From: Bin25 sp965221765
GTDB lineage: Bacteria > Bacteroidota > Bacteroidia > Flavobacteriales > Flavobacteriaceae
Length of the DNA: 64,000 nucleotides
Assembly: GCA_965221765.1 (NCBI GenBank)
Contig: OZ244911.1
Coordinates: forward strand, 1,426,001 to 1,490,000
Reading direction: 5' to 3'
This document shows, piece by piece, positions 47,962-57,056 of this stretch. The position numbers and the translations under genes were made by a program. A model generated the notes under the pieces. The model was given only the letters and a program-made list of their open reading frames with translations. It was not told the origin of the DNA and searched no databases. How positions within the stretch are numbered: position 1 is the first letter of the stretch; every line of letters begins with the position of its first letter.

Positions 47962-48043
47962 TGCGGGTGAAGGGACTCGAACCCCCATGCGATTAAGCAC
48001 TAGATCCTAAATCTAGCGTGTCTGCCAATTTCACCACACCCGC
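47962..48043 (-). tRNA. tRNA-Leu (anticodon TAG)
   Basis: Read on the minus strand: acceptor gcgggtg pairs with cacccgc, discriminator A. The anticodon stem ctaga/tctag encloses tttagga, anticodon TAG. A long class II variable arm (tgcttaatcgca) and T arm ggggg-ttcgagt-ccctt follow. 82 nt without CCA. Confidence 0.95.
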
Positions 48044-48119
48044 AAAATGGGACAGCAAAGATAGTTAGATATTGGATTTGAGTAAAGAAAAATCAATGCG
48101 TTAACATCGAATTCTATTT

Positions 48120-48127
48120 TATATTTG
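48120..48127 (+). promoter_or_regulatory. putative -7 box for the M20 dipeptidase gene
   Basis: TATATTTG matches TAnnTTTG exactly and lies 29 bases before the ATG at 48157. No TTTG was seen at the -33 position, so this rests on the -7 box alone. Confidence 0.4.
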
Positions 48128-48156
48128 AGCATAAAGTTAATAAGACAAAATTATAA

Positions 48157-49536
48157 ATGATTATCACTAAGACTCAAAAAAAATATATCAATCAATTAAA
48201 AGAATTTTTGGCATTGGCATCAGTAAGTGCCGACTCCAACTATCTTGCACAAATGAATCAAGCCGCCCAATGGATAAAAAACATGCTCATCGAATCCGGA
48301 TGTAACACAGCAACCATCTACCCGACCAAAGGGCATCCAGTCGTTGTTGGTTCACGGATGGTCAATTCAAAATCCCCAACAATAATGATCTATGGGCATT
48401 ATGATGTTCAACCGCCTGATCCATTGAATCAATGGTCAACAGACCCTTTTAAGCCGGTGGTTAAAAAAACTCAAATTCACCCGGAGGGGGCCATCTTTGC
48501 TCGTGGGGCGTGTGATGATAAAGGACAAGTATGGATTCATATCAAAGCTTTTGAAGAATTGGTGAGAGATAATAAACTCGATTGCAATGTTGTCTTTTTA
48601 ATTGAAGGTGAAGAAGAGATCGGGAGCACCCACTTGGAAGAGTTTATTACCAAGCATAAACAAATGCTAAAAGCAGACCTCATTTTAATTTCAGATACCG
48701 CTATGATTTCAAAATCTCAACCTTCTATTACTACAGGTTTAAGAGGTCTGAGCTATCTAGAAGTCCAATTAGAAGGCCCATCGATTGATTTGCACTCTGG
48801 AGTATATGGTGGAGCAGTTCCAAATCCGATCAATCTCTTATCTAAAATGATTGCCCATCTTCATGATCAAGATCAACAAATTACGATTCCAGGATTTTAT
48901 GACCATGTGGTTCCGTTGGATGAAGAATCAAAAGTTGAAATGCTCAAAGAAACATTTGATATAGAAGGGTTTAAACATTCTATTGGAATAAAGGATATTA
49001 TTGGAGAAAAAGATTTTACAACTATCGAACGAAAATCAACAAGACCTTCTCTTGACGTCAACGGCTTTTGGGGGGGATATATTCTGGAAGGAGCCAAAAC
49101 AGTGATCCCTAGCAAAGCGACAGCCAAGATTTCCATGCGTTTGGTACCCCATCAGCAATGGGAAATCATTTCAAAATCATTTGAAGAGTACCTGAAAAAA
49201 ATAGCGCCAGAATCATGCAGAATAACGATTAAAAGCTATCAAGGAGGAAATCCCTATGTAGTTTCACGTAATCATGTAGGATATCGAGCTGCTCGTTTAG
49301 CCTATCAAAATGCATTTGGTACGGCTCCCATAGCCACTCGAGGGGGCGGCAGTATTCCCATCGTTTCAAGTTTTGAAAAGGTGTTAGGAATAAAATCTAT
49401 TCTTATGGGATTTGGTTTAGACAGTGATGCGATTCATTCTCCAAACGAACATTTTGGATTGTATAATTTTTTTAAAGGGATTGAAACGGTCAAATATTTT
49501 TACCATCATTACACTAAACTTTTTCAAGGGGCGTAG
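48157..49536 (+). CDS. M20-family dipeptidase
   Basis: 459 residues, a cytoplasmic zinc aminoacyl-peptidase. Metal ligands and catalytic residues are in IYGHYDVQPPDPLNQW (His and Asp), ARGACDDKGQVWIH, and LIEGEEEIGSTHLEEF (the Glu-Glu pair). STRPSLDVNGFWGGY and LHSGVYGGAVPNP belong to the lid domain, and the last ligand His is in DAIHSPNEHFGL. It hydrolyses dipeptides or N-acyl amino acids. The C-terminal 23 bases overlap the end of the convergent hemW gene. A run of seven G occurs at about 49070 in the coding sequence. Confidence 0.92.
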   Translation: MIITKTQKKYINQLKEFLALASVSADSNYLAQMNQAAQWIKNMLIESGCNTATIYPTKGHPVVVGSRMVNSKSPTIMIYGHYDVQPPDPLNQWSTDPFKPVVKKTQIHPEGAIFARGACDDKGQVWIHIKAFEELVRDNKLDCNVVFLIEGEEEIGSTHLEEFITKHKQMLKADLILISDTAMISKSQPSITTGLRGLSYLEVQLEGPSIDLHSGVYGGAVPNPINLLSKMIAHLHDQDQQITIPGFYDHVVPLDEESKVEMLKETFDIEGFKHSIGIKDIIGEKDFTTIERKSTRPSLDVNGFWGGYILEGAKTVIPSKATAKISMRLVPHQQWEIISKSFEEYLKKIAPESCRITIKSYQGGNPYVVSRNHVGYRAARLAYQNAFGTAPIATRGGGSIPIVSSFEKVLGIKSILMGFGLDSDAIHSPNEHFGLYNFFKGIETVKYFYHHYTKLFQGA

Positions 49537-50659
49537 ACTCTATAAATAGATCAGAAATAATTCTATCAGCCAATATTTTTCCATGTTTAGTCAACTTGAG
49601 CCGGCATTGATTTTGATACATCATTTGTTGTTTAATGTAGTGAGATGCTTTGTGAAGTAAATCGGTTTCATAACCTCTAGCCCATTGGTTAGAGAGGTGA
49701 TTTAAATCTATACCTTGGTTAGTTCGTAATGAGATCATCAAATACTCATTATAACGATTAATTTCAGTCAATACTTCTTCTTTTTTGGGATGTTTTCCTT
49801 GATGGATTGATTGAAGGTATAAATGATTGTTTTCAATATTCCAACTTCTGGTTTTCTTTCCATCAAAACTGTGTGCTGAAGGACCAAAACCCCAGTAGGG
49901 TTGGTTAGTCCAATAGGATGTATTGTGTTTTGATTGCCATCGAGGCAATGCAAATGAAGATATTTCATAATGCAAATACCCATTGGTTTCTAAATAATCA
50001 ACTCCGTGGTTGTATTGGTCAAAAATCACTTTTTCTTCAGGAAGTTTAATTTTTCCATGTGATATTTGATGGTCTAAAAGAGTATGTTCTTCTATTGTCA
50101 AAATATAAAGCGATAGGTGCTTTGGGGAATAATCAAGAGCCTTGATGAGATTGGATTTCCAACTTTCTATGGTTGAATGAACCAGTCCATAAATTAAGTC
50201 AATAGAAAAATTTTCAAATGCATTGGCCACTAATTTCAAGCTATCGAGTGCTTTTTTACCATCGTGAATGCGCCCGATGGTTTTTAATTCCTGGTCATTA
50301 AACGATTGAATTCCTAGACTCAATCTATTGATTCCCAATTGTTTTAACTTATAGAGATAGTTTTTTGAAATATCATCGGGATTGGTTTCAAAGGTGATTT
50401 CAGCATTAGAATCAACATAAAACAGTTGAAAGATTTTATTTAAAATTTGTTGAATCTGAAAAACAGACATTAATGATGGGGTTCCACCACCAAAATAAAT
50501 GGTATTGATTGGACCATGGACTTCTTGTTTTCTCAATTCTAGTTCTTTTATCAGAGCCTCTATAATCGTTTGACGGTTTGAAGTTGAGGTTGAAAAGTAA
50601 TAATTACAATAGGTACACGCCCTTTTACAAAAGGGATAATGAAAGTATAGTGAAGCCAA
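49514..50659 (-). CDS. hemW: HemW-type radical SAM protein (heme chaperone)
   Basis: 381 residues. The radical SAM cluster CKRACTYC is at residues 11-18, followed by NTIYFGGGTPSL (GGxTP, SAM binding), EITFETNPDD and INRLSLGIQSFND. HemW proteins resemble oxygen-independent coproporphyrinogen oxidase but bind heme and deliver it to respiratory enzymes. The CxxxCxxC-x-Y arrangement and length fit HemW rather than HemN. It starts 12 bases after ruvC on the same strand and overlaps the convergent dipeptidase gene by 23 bases. Confidence 0.92.
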   Translation of the reverse strand: MASLYFHYPFCKRACTYCNYYFSTSTSNRQTIIEALIKELELRKQEVHGPINTIYFGGGTPSLMSVFQIQQILNKIFQLFYVDSNAEITFETNPDDISKNYLYKLKQLGINRLSLGIQSFNDQELKTIGRIHDGKKALDSLKLVANAFENFSIDLIYGLVHSTIESWKSNLIKALDYSPKHLSLYILTIEEHTLLDHQISHGKIKLPEEKVIFDQYNHGVDYLETNGYLHYEISSFALPRWQSKHNTSYWTNQPYWGFGPSAHSFDGKKTRSWNIENNHLYLQSIHQGKHPKKEEVLTEINRYNEYLMISLRTNQGIDLNHLSNQWARGYETDLLHKASHYIKQQMMYQNQCRLKLTKHGKILADRIISDLFIESTPLEKV

Positions 50660-50671
50660 GAAAGTGGATAT

Positions 50672-51247
50672 TTATTGTTTTGAAACTTCTTGTGAAGAGA
50701 CCAATCGTCCTGGATTATCGCTAATAAATGAACTCCAAGATTTATAGGAGTTACTTTGTAAATCTAGATGATTGGAATTATAAAAATGGCATAAGGCAAC
50801 GGCAATGGCATCGGATACATCATGGTTAAATGAAATGCTTTCAAGAGATAATAAACTTTTTAACATTTGTGCGATTTGTTTTTTGGAAGCATTGCCCCTT
50901 CCGACGATGGATTGCTTAATTTTCCTAGGAGAATATTCAGTAACGGTAACATTTTTAGAAAATACGGCTGCAATGGCAACCCCTTGAGCTCGTCCCAATT
51001 TTAAAAGAGATTGAGGATTAGAGGCATAAAAAGGAGCTTCAATAGCAATTTGGTGGGGTCGAATCAAATCGATTTGTTCTTTACTTTTGATATAAATCTC
51101 TCTCAATTTTCTGTAGGGATCCTTAATACTGGTCAGTTTTAATTCAAGGGTCTTGTACAAGGAAGGCCTATTATTGATAATCTTTATGGCTCCAAACCCC
51201 ATTTTTTGGGTGCCTGGATCGATACCAAGAATGATTTTTTCAGTCAT
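50672..51247 (-). CDS. ruvC: Holliday junction resolvase RuvC
   Basis: 191 residues. The catalytic acid Asp is in LGIDPGTQKMGFGA (residue 10), Glu in IAIEAPFYASNP, and the C-terminal acidic pair in HDVSDAIAVALCH. RuvC cuts Holliday junctions in the RuvABC complex. It has a C-terminal extension of about 30 residues beyond the usual end. hemW follows after 12 bases. Confidence 0.95.
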   Translation of the reverse strand: MTEKIILGIDPGTQKMGFGAIKIINNRPSLYKTLELKLTSIKDPYRKLREIYIKSKEQIDLIRPHQIAIEAPFYASNPQSLLKLGRAQGVAIAAVFSKNVTVTEYSPRKIKQSIVGRGNASKKQIAQMLKSLLSLESISFNHDVSDAIAVALCHFYNSNHLDLQSNSYKSWSSFISDNPGRLVSSQEVSKQ

Positions 51248-51390
51248 TGGAATGCGGTTAAGTCGATCTTATATAGAAAAACAATTTATAATCACCCTTA
51301 AATTTTTAGTCCACATTCTCCCTATTAAACAAAAGTATCAATTCAAATCGAGTATTAAAACGTAAATTGCTCTTTAAATGATTATTTAAT

Positions 51391-51900
51391 ATGATTGAAA
51401 TTCTCTTATTTGGGGCCGCTGTCTTTTTTATACTTTTGGGGTTGGCAGGGAGTGTATTACCTATAATACCCGGTCCCTTATCATCATGGGTTGGTATCTT
51501 ATTACTTCACTTGACCCAAGCAATTCAATTTGATTGGCGTGCAATTATTATTACTGGAGTGATTGCCATCACGATTTTTGTTCTTGATTTGTTTTTGCCT
51601 ATCATTTCAACAAAAAAATACGGTGGATCTAAAGCTTCGATTCGGGGTTGCACGGTTGGTATTATTTTAGGGATCATTGTATTGGGTCCTTTTGGCTTAT
51701 TATTGGGTCCTTTTCTAGGGGCATTGGTGGGAGAATTGATTGCTAGAAGATTTTCTCGTTCGGATTCTTCTCCTTTTAAAGTGGCCGTTGGCGCATTTAT
51801 AGGATTCTTAATGGGCACGTTTTTTAAAGTCCTTATTTGTATTGGATTTTTAGTTTATTTCATCCTAGTGACGATTAAAAATTGGGATGCCCTATTTTAA
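51391..51900 (+). CDS. DUF456 membrane protein
   Basis: 169 residues with five hydrophobic segments. The family blocks are GLAGSVLPIIPGPLSSWVGI near the start and GPFGLLLGPFLGALVGELI in the middle, both glycine- and proline-rich hairpins. It is an inner-membrane protein with no established function. A small membrane protein gene follows after 30 bases. Confidence 0.88.
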   Translation: MIEILLFGAAVFFILLGLAGSVLPIIPGPLSSWVGILLLHLTQAIQFDWRAIIITGVIAITIFVLDLFLPIISTKKYGGSKASIRGCTVGIILGIIVLGPFGLLLGPFLGALVGELIARRFSRSDSSPFKVAVGAFIGFLMGTFFKVLICIGFLVYFILVTIKNWDALF

Positions 51901-51915
51901 AAGCTTTGATTTTGG

Positions 51916-51923
51916 TACCTTTG
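51916..51923 (+). promoter_or_regulatory. putative -7 box before the small membrane protein gene
   Basis: TACCTTTG matches TAnnTTTG but ends only 7 bases before the ATG at 51931. A transcript from here would be nearly leaderless, so it may be a chance match. Confidence 0.25.
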
Positions 51924-51930
51924 CGGTGGT

Positions 51931-52131
51931 ATGGCGTTATTTTTGATTTCAGTTGTCCTAGTTGGTTTGGCTTTTGGTGGAATTGCTATTAAAATTTGGG
52001 CAACAAAGGATGGGCGATTTAGTGGCACGTGCGCTAGTGAAAGTCCTTTTTTAAATAAGGCTGGTCAATCATGTGGTTTCTGTGGTAAAAGACCCGAGCA
52101 AACAGAATGTCAAAAACCATCACTAAACTAA
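51931..52131 (+). CDS. small membrane-anchored Cys-containing protein
   Basis: 66 residues: one N-terminal membrane segment (LFLISVVLVGLAFGGIAI), then KIWATKDGRFSGTCASES and GQSCGFCGKRPEQTEC. The four or five cysteines suggest a disulphide or metal site outside the membrane. Short proteins with GTCAS and CGxCGKxP are, as I recall, conserved in Bacteroidota; their role is unknown. It lies between DUF456 and an ECF sigma factor on the same strand. Confidence 0.7.
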   Translation: MALFLISVVLVGLAFGGIAIKIWATKDGRFSGTCASESPFLNKAGQSCGFCGKRPEQTECQKPSLN

Positions 52132-52161
52132 ATTATAATTCTGAAATCGCAATTAGATATT

Positions 52162-52722
52162 TTGCCCATAGAGGACTTGGTTCTTCTTGGAAGAAATAAA
52201 GATCAAAAAGCTTATCACGAATTATTTCGTCGATTTTGGAAGCCAGTATACCATTTTTTGCTTAAACGTACCAATGATGAACATCATGCCGAACTTCTTT
52301 CAATAGAAGTGTTTACTAAAGCATTTGATAAGCTCACTTTATTTGATTTAAAATATCAGTTTGAAAATTGGTTGTTTACTATTGCTAGAAACCATCATAT
52401 TGACCATACCCGTAAAGTTGGCAAACAACAAGATTTACATGCTGATTTAACATCTCAGCAACTGTTTAATGTTCCTAGTGAAGTTCCAACGATTGAAGAT
52501 GATTTAATCCATAAAGAAAAATTGGAGTTGGTATTGAGCCATTTGAATCAACTTAAAGAAGATCAACGCGCTTTAATGGAAGCCTTTTATATGGAAGACC
52601 AGTCATTAAAGTATATTTCCGAGAGGTTTAATTTACCAATCAATACAGTCAAAGTAAAAATCTTTCGTTCTAGAAAGCGACTTTTAAAATTATTAGAGAA
52701 TGCCCCGGATAAGTATTGCTAA
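52162..52722 (+). CDS. ECF-type RNA polymerase sigma factor
   Basis: 186 residues from a TTG start. Region 2 is recognisable in YHELFRRFWKPVYHFLLKRT and FENWLFTIARNHHIDHTRK; region 4 in LKYISERFNLPINTVKVKIF with RSRKRLLKLL. The first region's acidic core-binding part is short. No anti-sigma gene is adjacent. The 3' end overlaps the Nramp transporter start by 23 bases, suggesting coupled expression and possibly regulation linked to metal uptake (inference). Confidence 0.88.
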   Translation: MPIEDLVLLGRNKDQKAYHELFRRFWKPVYHFLLKRTNDEHHAELLSIEVFTKAFDKLTLFDLKYQFENWLFTIARNHHIDHTRKVGKQQDLHADLTSQQLFNVPSEVPTIEDDLIHKEKLELVLSHLNQLKEDQRALMEAFYMEDQSLKYISERFNLPINTVKVKIFRSRKRLLKLLENAPDKYC

Positions 52723-53944
52723 GTTAGGTCCAGGACTATTGTTTGCTGGATGCGCTGTGGGGGTATCACATTTAGTACAATCAACGCGAGCCGGTGCCGA
52801 TTTTGGATGGGGACTCCTATGGGCCTTACTATTAATCAATTTGTTTAAATATCCCTTTTTTCAATATGGTCCACGGTATGCTCTATCAACAGGAGAGTCT
52901 CTTTTAGATGGCTATTATCGACTTGGCAAAGGGTATTTGATATTATATTTTGTTTTGAATATTGTGATGATGTTTACTGTACAAGCCGCCGTAACAGTAG
53001 TCACAGCGGGATTGGCTATCCAACTGTTTGGTGGTAGTTCTAGCATTGTTGTCTGGTGTATTTTACTAGTTGTATTTTGTGCCATTGTCTTGGTATTGGG
53101 AAAATATAAATTTTTAGATGGATTGATTAAAGTCATCATGATTGTTTTGGCCGTTTGTTCTGTTACGGCCGTTGTTGTTGCTTTTGTCAAAGGAACGGCA
53201 TCTGCTGACTTAACCTTCACACAAATCATGCCTAAAGGTTCTGAAGTACTCTTTTTATTAGCTTTTATGGGTTGGATGCCGGCACATATGGATGGATCCA
53301 TTTGGTATTCTATGTGGGCCATCGAAAAATCTAAAAATCAAAAAGTAACATATCAAGAATCACTATTTGATTTTAATGTCGGTTATATGGCATCTGTGGT
53401 TCTGGCCATCTGCTTTTTGGCTCTTGGTGCACTGGTCATGTTTGGATCGGGAGAAATCTTTTCTTTTCAAGGGGCTGAATTTGCAGGACAACTCATCAAT
53501 CTTTATACGTCAACCATGGGTCAAGTATTTTTTGGTTTGATAGCCATTGCAGCTTTTGCGACGATGTTAAGTACGACGATTACTTGCCTTGATGCTTCTC
53601 CCCGAGTAATGACTAGATCAGTCGAGTTGATGGCTCCAAAATCTATGATTCTCAAAAGAAAAAACAGCGATAAAAAACTCTATGGACTTTGGATGGTGAT
53701 ATTAGCTGTAGGCACGTCGATTATTTTTATTTCATTTATTTCGGAAATGGGAACACTGGTGCGAATAGCCACAGTACTTTCATTCATCTCGGCTCCTATT
53801 TATGCTAGTTTAAATTTAGCGGTGGTTACTAGTCAACACATGCCTAAAGAAAGAAGACCTTCTATAGTGCTCAAATTAATCAGTGTGCTAGGGATTGTTT
53901 TTTTGCTTGGATTTACGGGTTATTTTATATCTACTTTGTTCTAA
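52700..53944 (+). CDS. Nramp-family divalent metal transporter
   Basis: 414 residues and about eleven hydrophobic segments. The N-terminus has KLGPGLLFAGCAVGVSHLVQ, then TRAGADFGWGLLWALLLINL, matching the Nramp start. However the metal-binding DPGN of helix 1 in classical Nramp proteins is not seen here (AVGVSH stands in that region), and the helix 6 motif is FMGWMPAHMDGSIW rather than MPH. This places it in a divergent branch of the superfamily, so manganese or iron as substrate should not be assumed. It overlaps the sigma factor gene. Confidence 0.8.
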   Translation: MPRISIAKLGPGLLFAGCAVGVSHLVQSTRAGADFGWGLLWALLLINLFKYPFFQYGPRYALSTGESLLDGYYRLGKGYLILYFVLNIVMMFTVQAAVTVVTAGLAIQLFGGSSSIVVWCILLVVFCAIVLVLGKYKFLDGLIKVIMIVLAVCSVTAVVVAFVKGTASADLTFTQIMPKGSEVLFLLAFMGWMPAHMDGSIWYSMWAIEKSKNQKVTYQESLFDFNVGYMASVVLAICFLALGALVMFGSGEIFSFQGAEFAGQLINLYTSTMGQVFFGLIAIAAFATMLSTTITCLDASPRVMTRSVELMAPKSMILKRKNSDKKLYGLWMVILAVGTSIIFISFISEMGTLVRIATVLSFISAPIYASLNLAVVTSQHMPKERRPSIVLKLISVLGIVFLLGFTGYFISTLF

Positions 53945-53970
53945 AATCAATCGGATAACTCATGCTGTTA

Positions 53971-53978
53971 TAACTTTG
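53971..53978 (+). promoter_or_regulatory. putative -7 box for lipA
   Basis: TAACTTTG matches TAnnTTTG and lies 12 bases before the ATG at 53991. No -33 TTTG at the right spacing was found. Confidence 0.3.
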
Positions 53979-53990
53979 TAAGCAGTAACA

Positions 53991-54938
53991 ATGGCAACGC
54001 AAATTTTACAAAAATCAACCGAATCAGTTTCCACTTGGAAAAGTATTAAACCAATTCAAAAGACTTTTTTATCTTCTACTAAGGGGCTGCATACCAAAAA
54101 AAGAAAGCCCCCATGGATCCGAGCAAAGCTACCCATAGGAGAAAAATATAAAGACTTAAGGCATCTAGTTGATAAGTATAAATTACATACCATTTGTACT
54201 TCTGGAAGCTGTCCTAATATTGGAGAATGTTGGACAGAAGGAACAGCCACATTTATGATTTTAGGCAATATATGTACTCGTTCTTGTGGTTTTTGTGGGG
54301 TGCAAACTGGACGTCCAAGTCCTATTAGTTGGGATGAGCCAGAAAAAGTGGCTTATTCAATCCATCTTATGGGTATCAAACATGCAGTGATTACATCGGT
54401 TGATCGTGATGACTTAAAAGATAAAGGATCTATTTTATGGGCCGAAACTGTAAAAGCCATTCGTCGTATGAGCCCGATGACAACTTTAGAAACGCTTATT
54501 CCAGATTTTCAAGGTAGCGAACAATGTCTGGATCGTCTGCTTCAAGTGGCTCCAGAAGTGATTTCTCATAATATTGAAACCGTTCGTCGTTTGACCAGAC
54601 AAGTTCGAGTACAAGCCAAATATGATACATCACTAGGCGTCTTGAAATATTTAAAAGAAAATGGATCTAAAAGGACTAAATCGGGTATCATGTTGGGATT
54701 GGGAGAATTAGAACATGAAGTATTTGAATCTATAGAAGACCTTCGGTCAGTGGGTGTTGATGTGGTTACCATTGGACAGTATTTGCAACCCAGCCAAAGA
54801 AATTTAGAAGTTTCGGCCTTTATTTCACCAGAGCAATTCGATAAGTATCGAGAATTTGCACTAGACCTTGGTTTTAGACATGTTGAAAGTGGCCCCTTAG
54901 TCCGATCTTCTTACAAAGCACACAAGCATATCGATTAG
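53991..54938 (+). CDS. lipA: lipoyl synthase
   Basis: 315 residues. The radical SAM motif is CTRSCGFC, and the auxiliary 4Fe-4S cluster that donates sulfur is CTSGSCPNIGEC. The SAM-binding AVITSVDRDDLKDKG and the C-terminal VRSSYKAHK (RSSY serine ligand) are present. It inserts two sulfurs into octanoyl groups on lipoyl domains. The N-terminal extension of about 35 residues before KPPWIRAKLP is longer than average. It is convergent with lpxK, 5 bases apart. Confidence 0.97.
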   Translation: MATQILQKSTESVSTWKSIKPIQKTFLSSTKGLHTKKRKPPWIRAKLPIGEKYKDLRHLVDKYKLHTICTSGSCPNIGECWTEGTATFMILGNICTRSCGFCGVQTGRPSPISWDEPEKVAYSIHLMGIKHAVITSVDRDDLKDKGSILWAETVKAIRRMSPMTTLETLIPDFQGSEQCLDRLLQVAPEVISHNIETVRRLTRQVRVQAKYDTSLGVLKYLKENGSKRTKSGIMLGLGELEHEVFESIEDLRSVGVDVVTIGQYLQPSQRNLEVSAFISPEQFDKYREFALDLGFRHVESGPLVRSSYKAHKHID

Positions 54939-54943
54939 GCATC

Positions 54944-55948
54944 TTATGTAGAGACTTGATTCAAAAAATCGGATGCATCTTTAGAGCTAAAAAACTCTAG
55001 TCGTGTGGGTAAGTAGAAAATTTTGTTTGGATTAATGACTTGAATCAACTTATAAAAATCTTTCTCAGTTGTGAGAATAGATTGATTTTCCATAGAAAAT
55101 TGAGAAAAATCGCTTTTAGTATAACTGTGATGATCTGGAAATAAAAGGGGTTCTATTTGTAATTCAAGATGTCTTAAATATTCAATCAGCAGATGAGGAT
55201 CGACTATTCCAGTGATCAGTTTGATTTTTTGATGTTTAAAAGTTTCTAATGAATATGGTTTCTTTTGATGGTCATAAACTTTGTTGGGATAAGAAAGTTT
55301 AGTGAAGTACACCTTTTGATGTGGCTTGGGATTAATTTTTTTAATAAAAAGGGTTTTGGTTTTTATGGTTAATGTATTTGGACACTTGGTCACTAAGATG
55401 ATATCGGCACGGTTTGCCCCAATGGCTAATTCTCTGAGGTTTCCAACTGGAAATATAAAATCCTTGAAGTATGGACTTTGAAAAGAGGTTGTTAGAATTA
55501 ATATGTTCGGTTTAACCCATCGGTGTTGAAATACATCGTCGAGTATAACGATCTGGATATGTAATTTTTCTAATTCAGTGATTCCAATGCTACGGCATTC
55601 GCTAACGGCTACTGATATATTGGGATACTTGGAATAAAATTGAAAAGGTTCATCGCCTATTGTTTGGGGGGTATCATTGGATTTTGCCAAGACGTATCCT
55701 TGGCTAATGCGTTTGTAACCTCGACTCAATACACCAATTTTTTCTTTGTTGTTCAATTGCTCTATGAGATAATCTACGACGATTGATTTTCCAGTACCTC
55801 CCATGGAAAGATTCCCCACACCAATGAGTTTGATTGATTTTTTTTTCTGTTTATAAATCTCTAAATCAAATAGAAGATTTCGGATTATTGTAATCAAGCC
55901 ATAGACGATGCTTATTGGAATGAGTAGCCATCGAAGTTTTAACAACAT
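54944..55948 (-). CDS. lpxK: tetraacyldisaccharide 4'-kinase
   Basis: 334 residues. An N-terminal membrane segment (LLIPISIVYGLITIIRNLL) is followed by the Walker A motif IGVGNLSMGGTGKSIVVDY near residue 41. VILDDVFQHRWVKPNI matches the DDGFQH motif with Gly changed to Val. It phosphorylates the lipid A precursor at the inner membrane, showing that this cell makes LPS. Confidence 0.94.
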   Translation of the reverse strand: MLLKLRWLLIPISIVYGLITIIRNLLFDLEIYKQKKKSIKLIGVGNLSMGGTGKSIVVDYLIEQLNNKEKIGVLSRGYKRISQGYVLAKSNDTPQTIGDEPFQFYSKYPNISVAVSECRSIGITELEKLHIQIVILDDVFQHRWVKPNILILTTSFQSPYFKDFIFPVGNLRELAIGANRADIILVTKCPNTLTIKTKTLFIKKINPKPHQKVYFTKLSYPNKVYDHQKKPYSLETFKHQKIKLITGIVDPHLLIEYLRHLELQIEPLLFPDHHSYTKSDFSQFSMENQSILTTEKDFYKLIQVINPNKIFYLPTRLEFFSSKDASDFLNQVST

Positions 55949-56150
55949 AACTTAAAAATTATGAAATGATTTGCTTTTTCATAGATTTTGAATTTTACAG
56001 ACGAACATAACCATAGCGCCAACAATGAATTTAAAACTCAAATCAAATAAAAATGAATATAATAATGTAATCTGTAATAGATGTGAATTAGAATAGTACA
56101 ACTTGGTGCATAAAATGGTTTGAATACTTCATGAAGCTTATCGGCGAAAA

Positions 56151-56177
56151 GTATACAACTTTCTTGGAAATGTATAC
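56151..56177. promoter_or_regulatory. paired GTATAC sites upstream of the SDR operon
   Basis: GTATAC occurs at 56151-56156 and 56172-56177, 21 bases apart (two helical turns), 55 bases before the ATG at 56232. Each is a palindrome. This could be an operator, but no regulator is adjacent and the match may be chance. Confidence 0.25.
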
Positions 56178-56231
56178 GGCCAATTGGTATATTAAAATCA
56201 ATTTTGCATCACCATTAATTCAATATAAATC

Positions 56232-57056
56232 ATGAATAAAACAATTTTAATCACGGGGGCTAGTAGTGGCATTGGAAAAGCGACGGCTAAGCACTTCAAT
56301 GAAAAAGGCTGGAAGGTCATAGCTAGTATGCGTTCACCAGAAAAAGAACAAGAATTAAATCAACTTGACAATGTTCTGGTCAGTAAATTAGATGTTACGG
56401 ATTTAGATTCGATTACAAAAACCATTAAAAATGGGATTGAAAAGTTTGAGAAAATTGATGTGCTTCTCAATAATGCTGGATATGGAGCCTATGGGCCCCT
56501 CGAAGCATTTCCACGCGAAAATATCATCAAACAATTCAATACCAATGTGATTGGATTATTGGATGTCACCAAAGCAATACTTCCGCATTTAAGACAAAAT
56601 AAATCTGGGCGTATTATTAATATTTCTTCAATTGGTGGAAAAATGACATTTCCTTTAGGTAGCTTGTATCATGGAACCAAGTTTGCGGTTGAAGGTATTT
56701 CAGAATCTCTTTCATTTGAATTAGAAGGACTAGGAATACAAGTCAAGATTATTGAACCTGGAATGATTGCAACGGATTTTAGTGGGCGATCATTTGATTT
56801 TCAACACCAGCCTGAATTAACGGATTATCAATCCATCGTTGATGGCTTGGTGAAAAGTATGGCTACAAGTTCGACTCAATTTTCTCCACCAGCATTAGTT
56901 GCCCAAGTGATTTATAAAGCAGCAACAGATGATACCAATCAAATGCGTTATCGAGCTGGGGCAGATGCCGAGCAAATTTTAGATACTCGAAAACAACTTC
57001 ATGATGATGACTTCATTCAATATATCAAAAATCTCAATTTCAATGTTGACTTATGA
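56232..57056 (+). CDS. short-chain dehydrogenase/reductase
   Basis: 274 residues. The classical SDR motifs are TGASSGIGKATAKHF (cofactor binding, residues 7-21), LLNNAGYGAYGPLEAFP, INISSIGGKMTFP (catalytic Ser) and LYHGTKFAVEGISESLSFEL (Tyr-x3-Lys). An acidic or basic residue after the second strand decides NAD or NADP; ASMRSPEKEQEL suggests NADP. The substrate is unknown. Its last four bases overlap the start of the SRPBCC gene (ATGA), so the two are co-translated. Confidence 0.92.
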   Translation: MNKTILITGASSGIGKATAKHFNEKGWKVIASMRSPEKEQELNQLDNVLVSKLDVTDLDSITKTIKNGIEKFEKIDVLLNNAGYGAYGPLEAFPRENIIKQFNTNVIGLLDVTKAILPHLRQNKSGRIINISSIGGKMTFPLGSLYHGTKFAVEGISESLSFELEGLGIQVKIIEPGMIATDFSGRSFDFQHQPELTDYQSIVDGLVKSMATSSTQFSPPALVAQVIYKAATDDTNQMRYRAGADAEQILDTRKQLHDDDFIQYIKNLNFNVDL

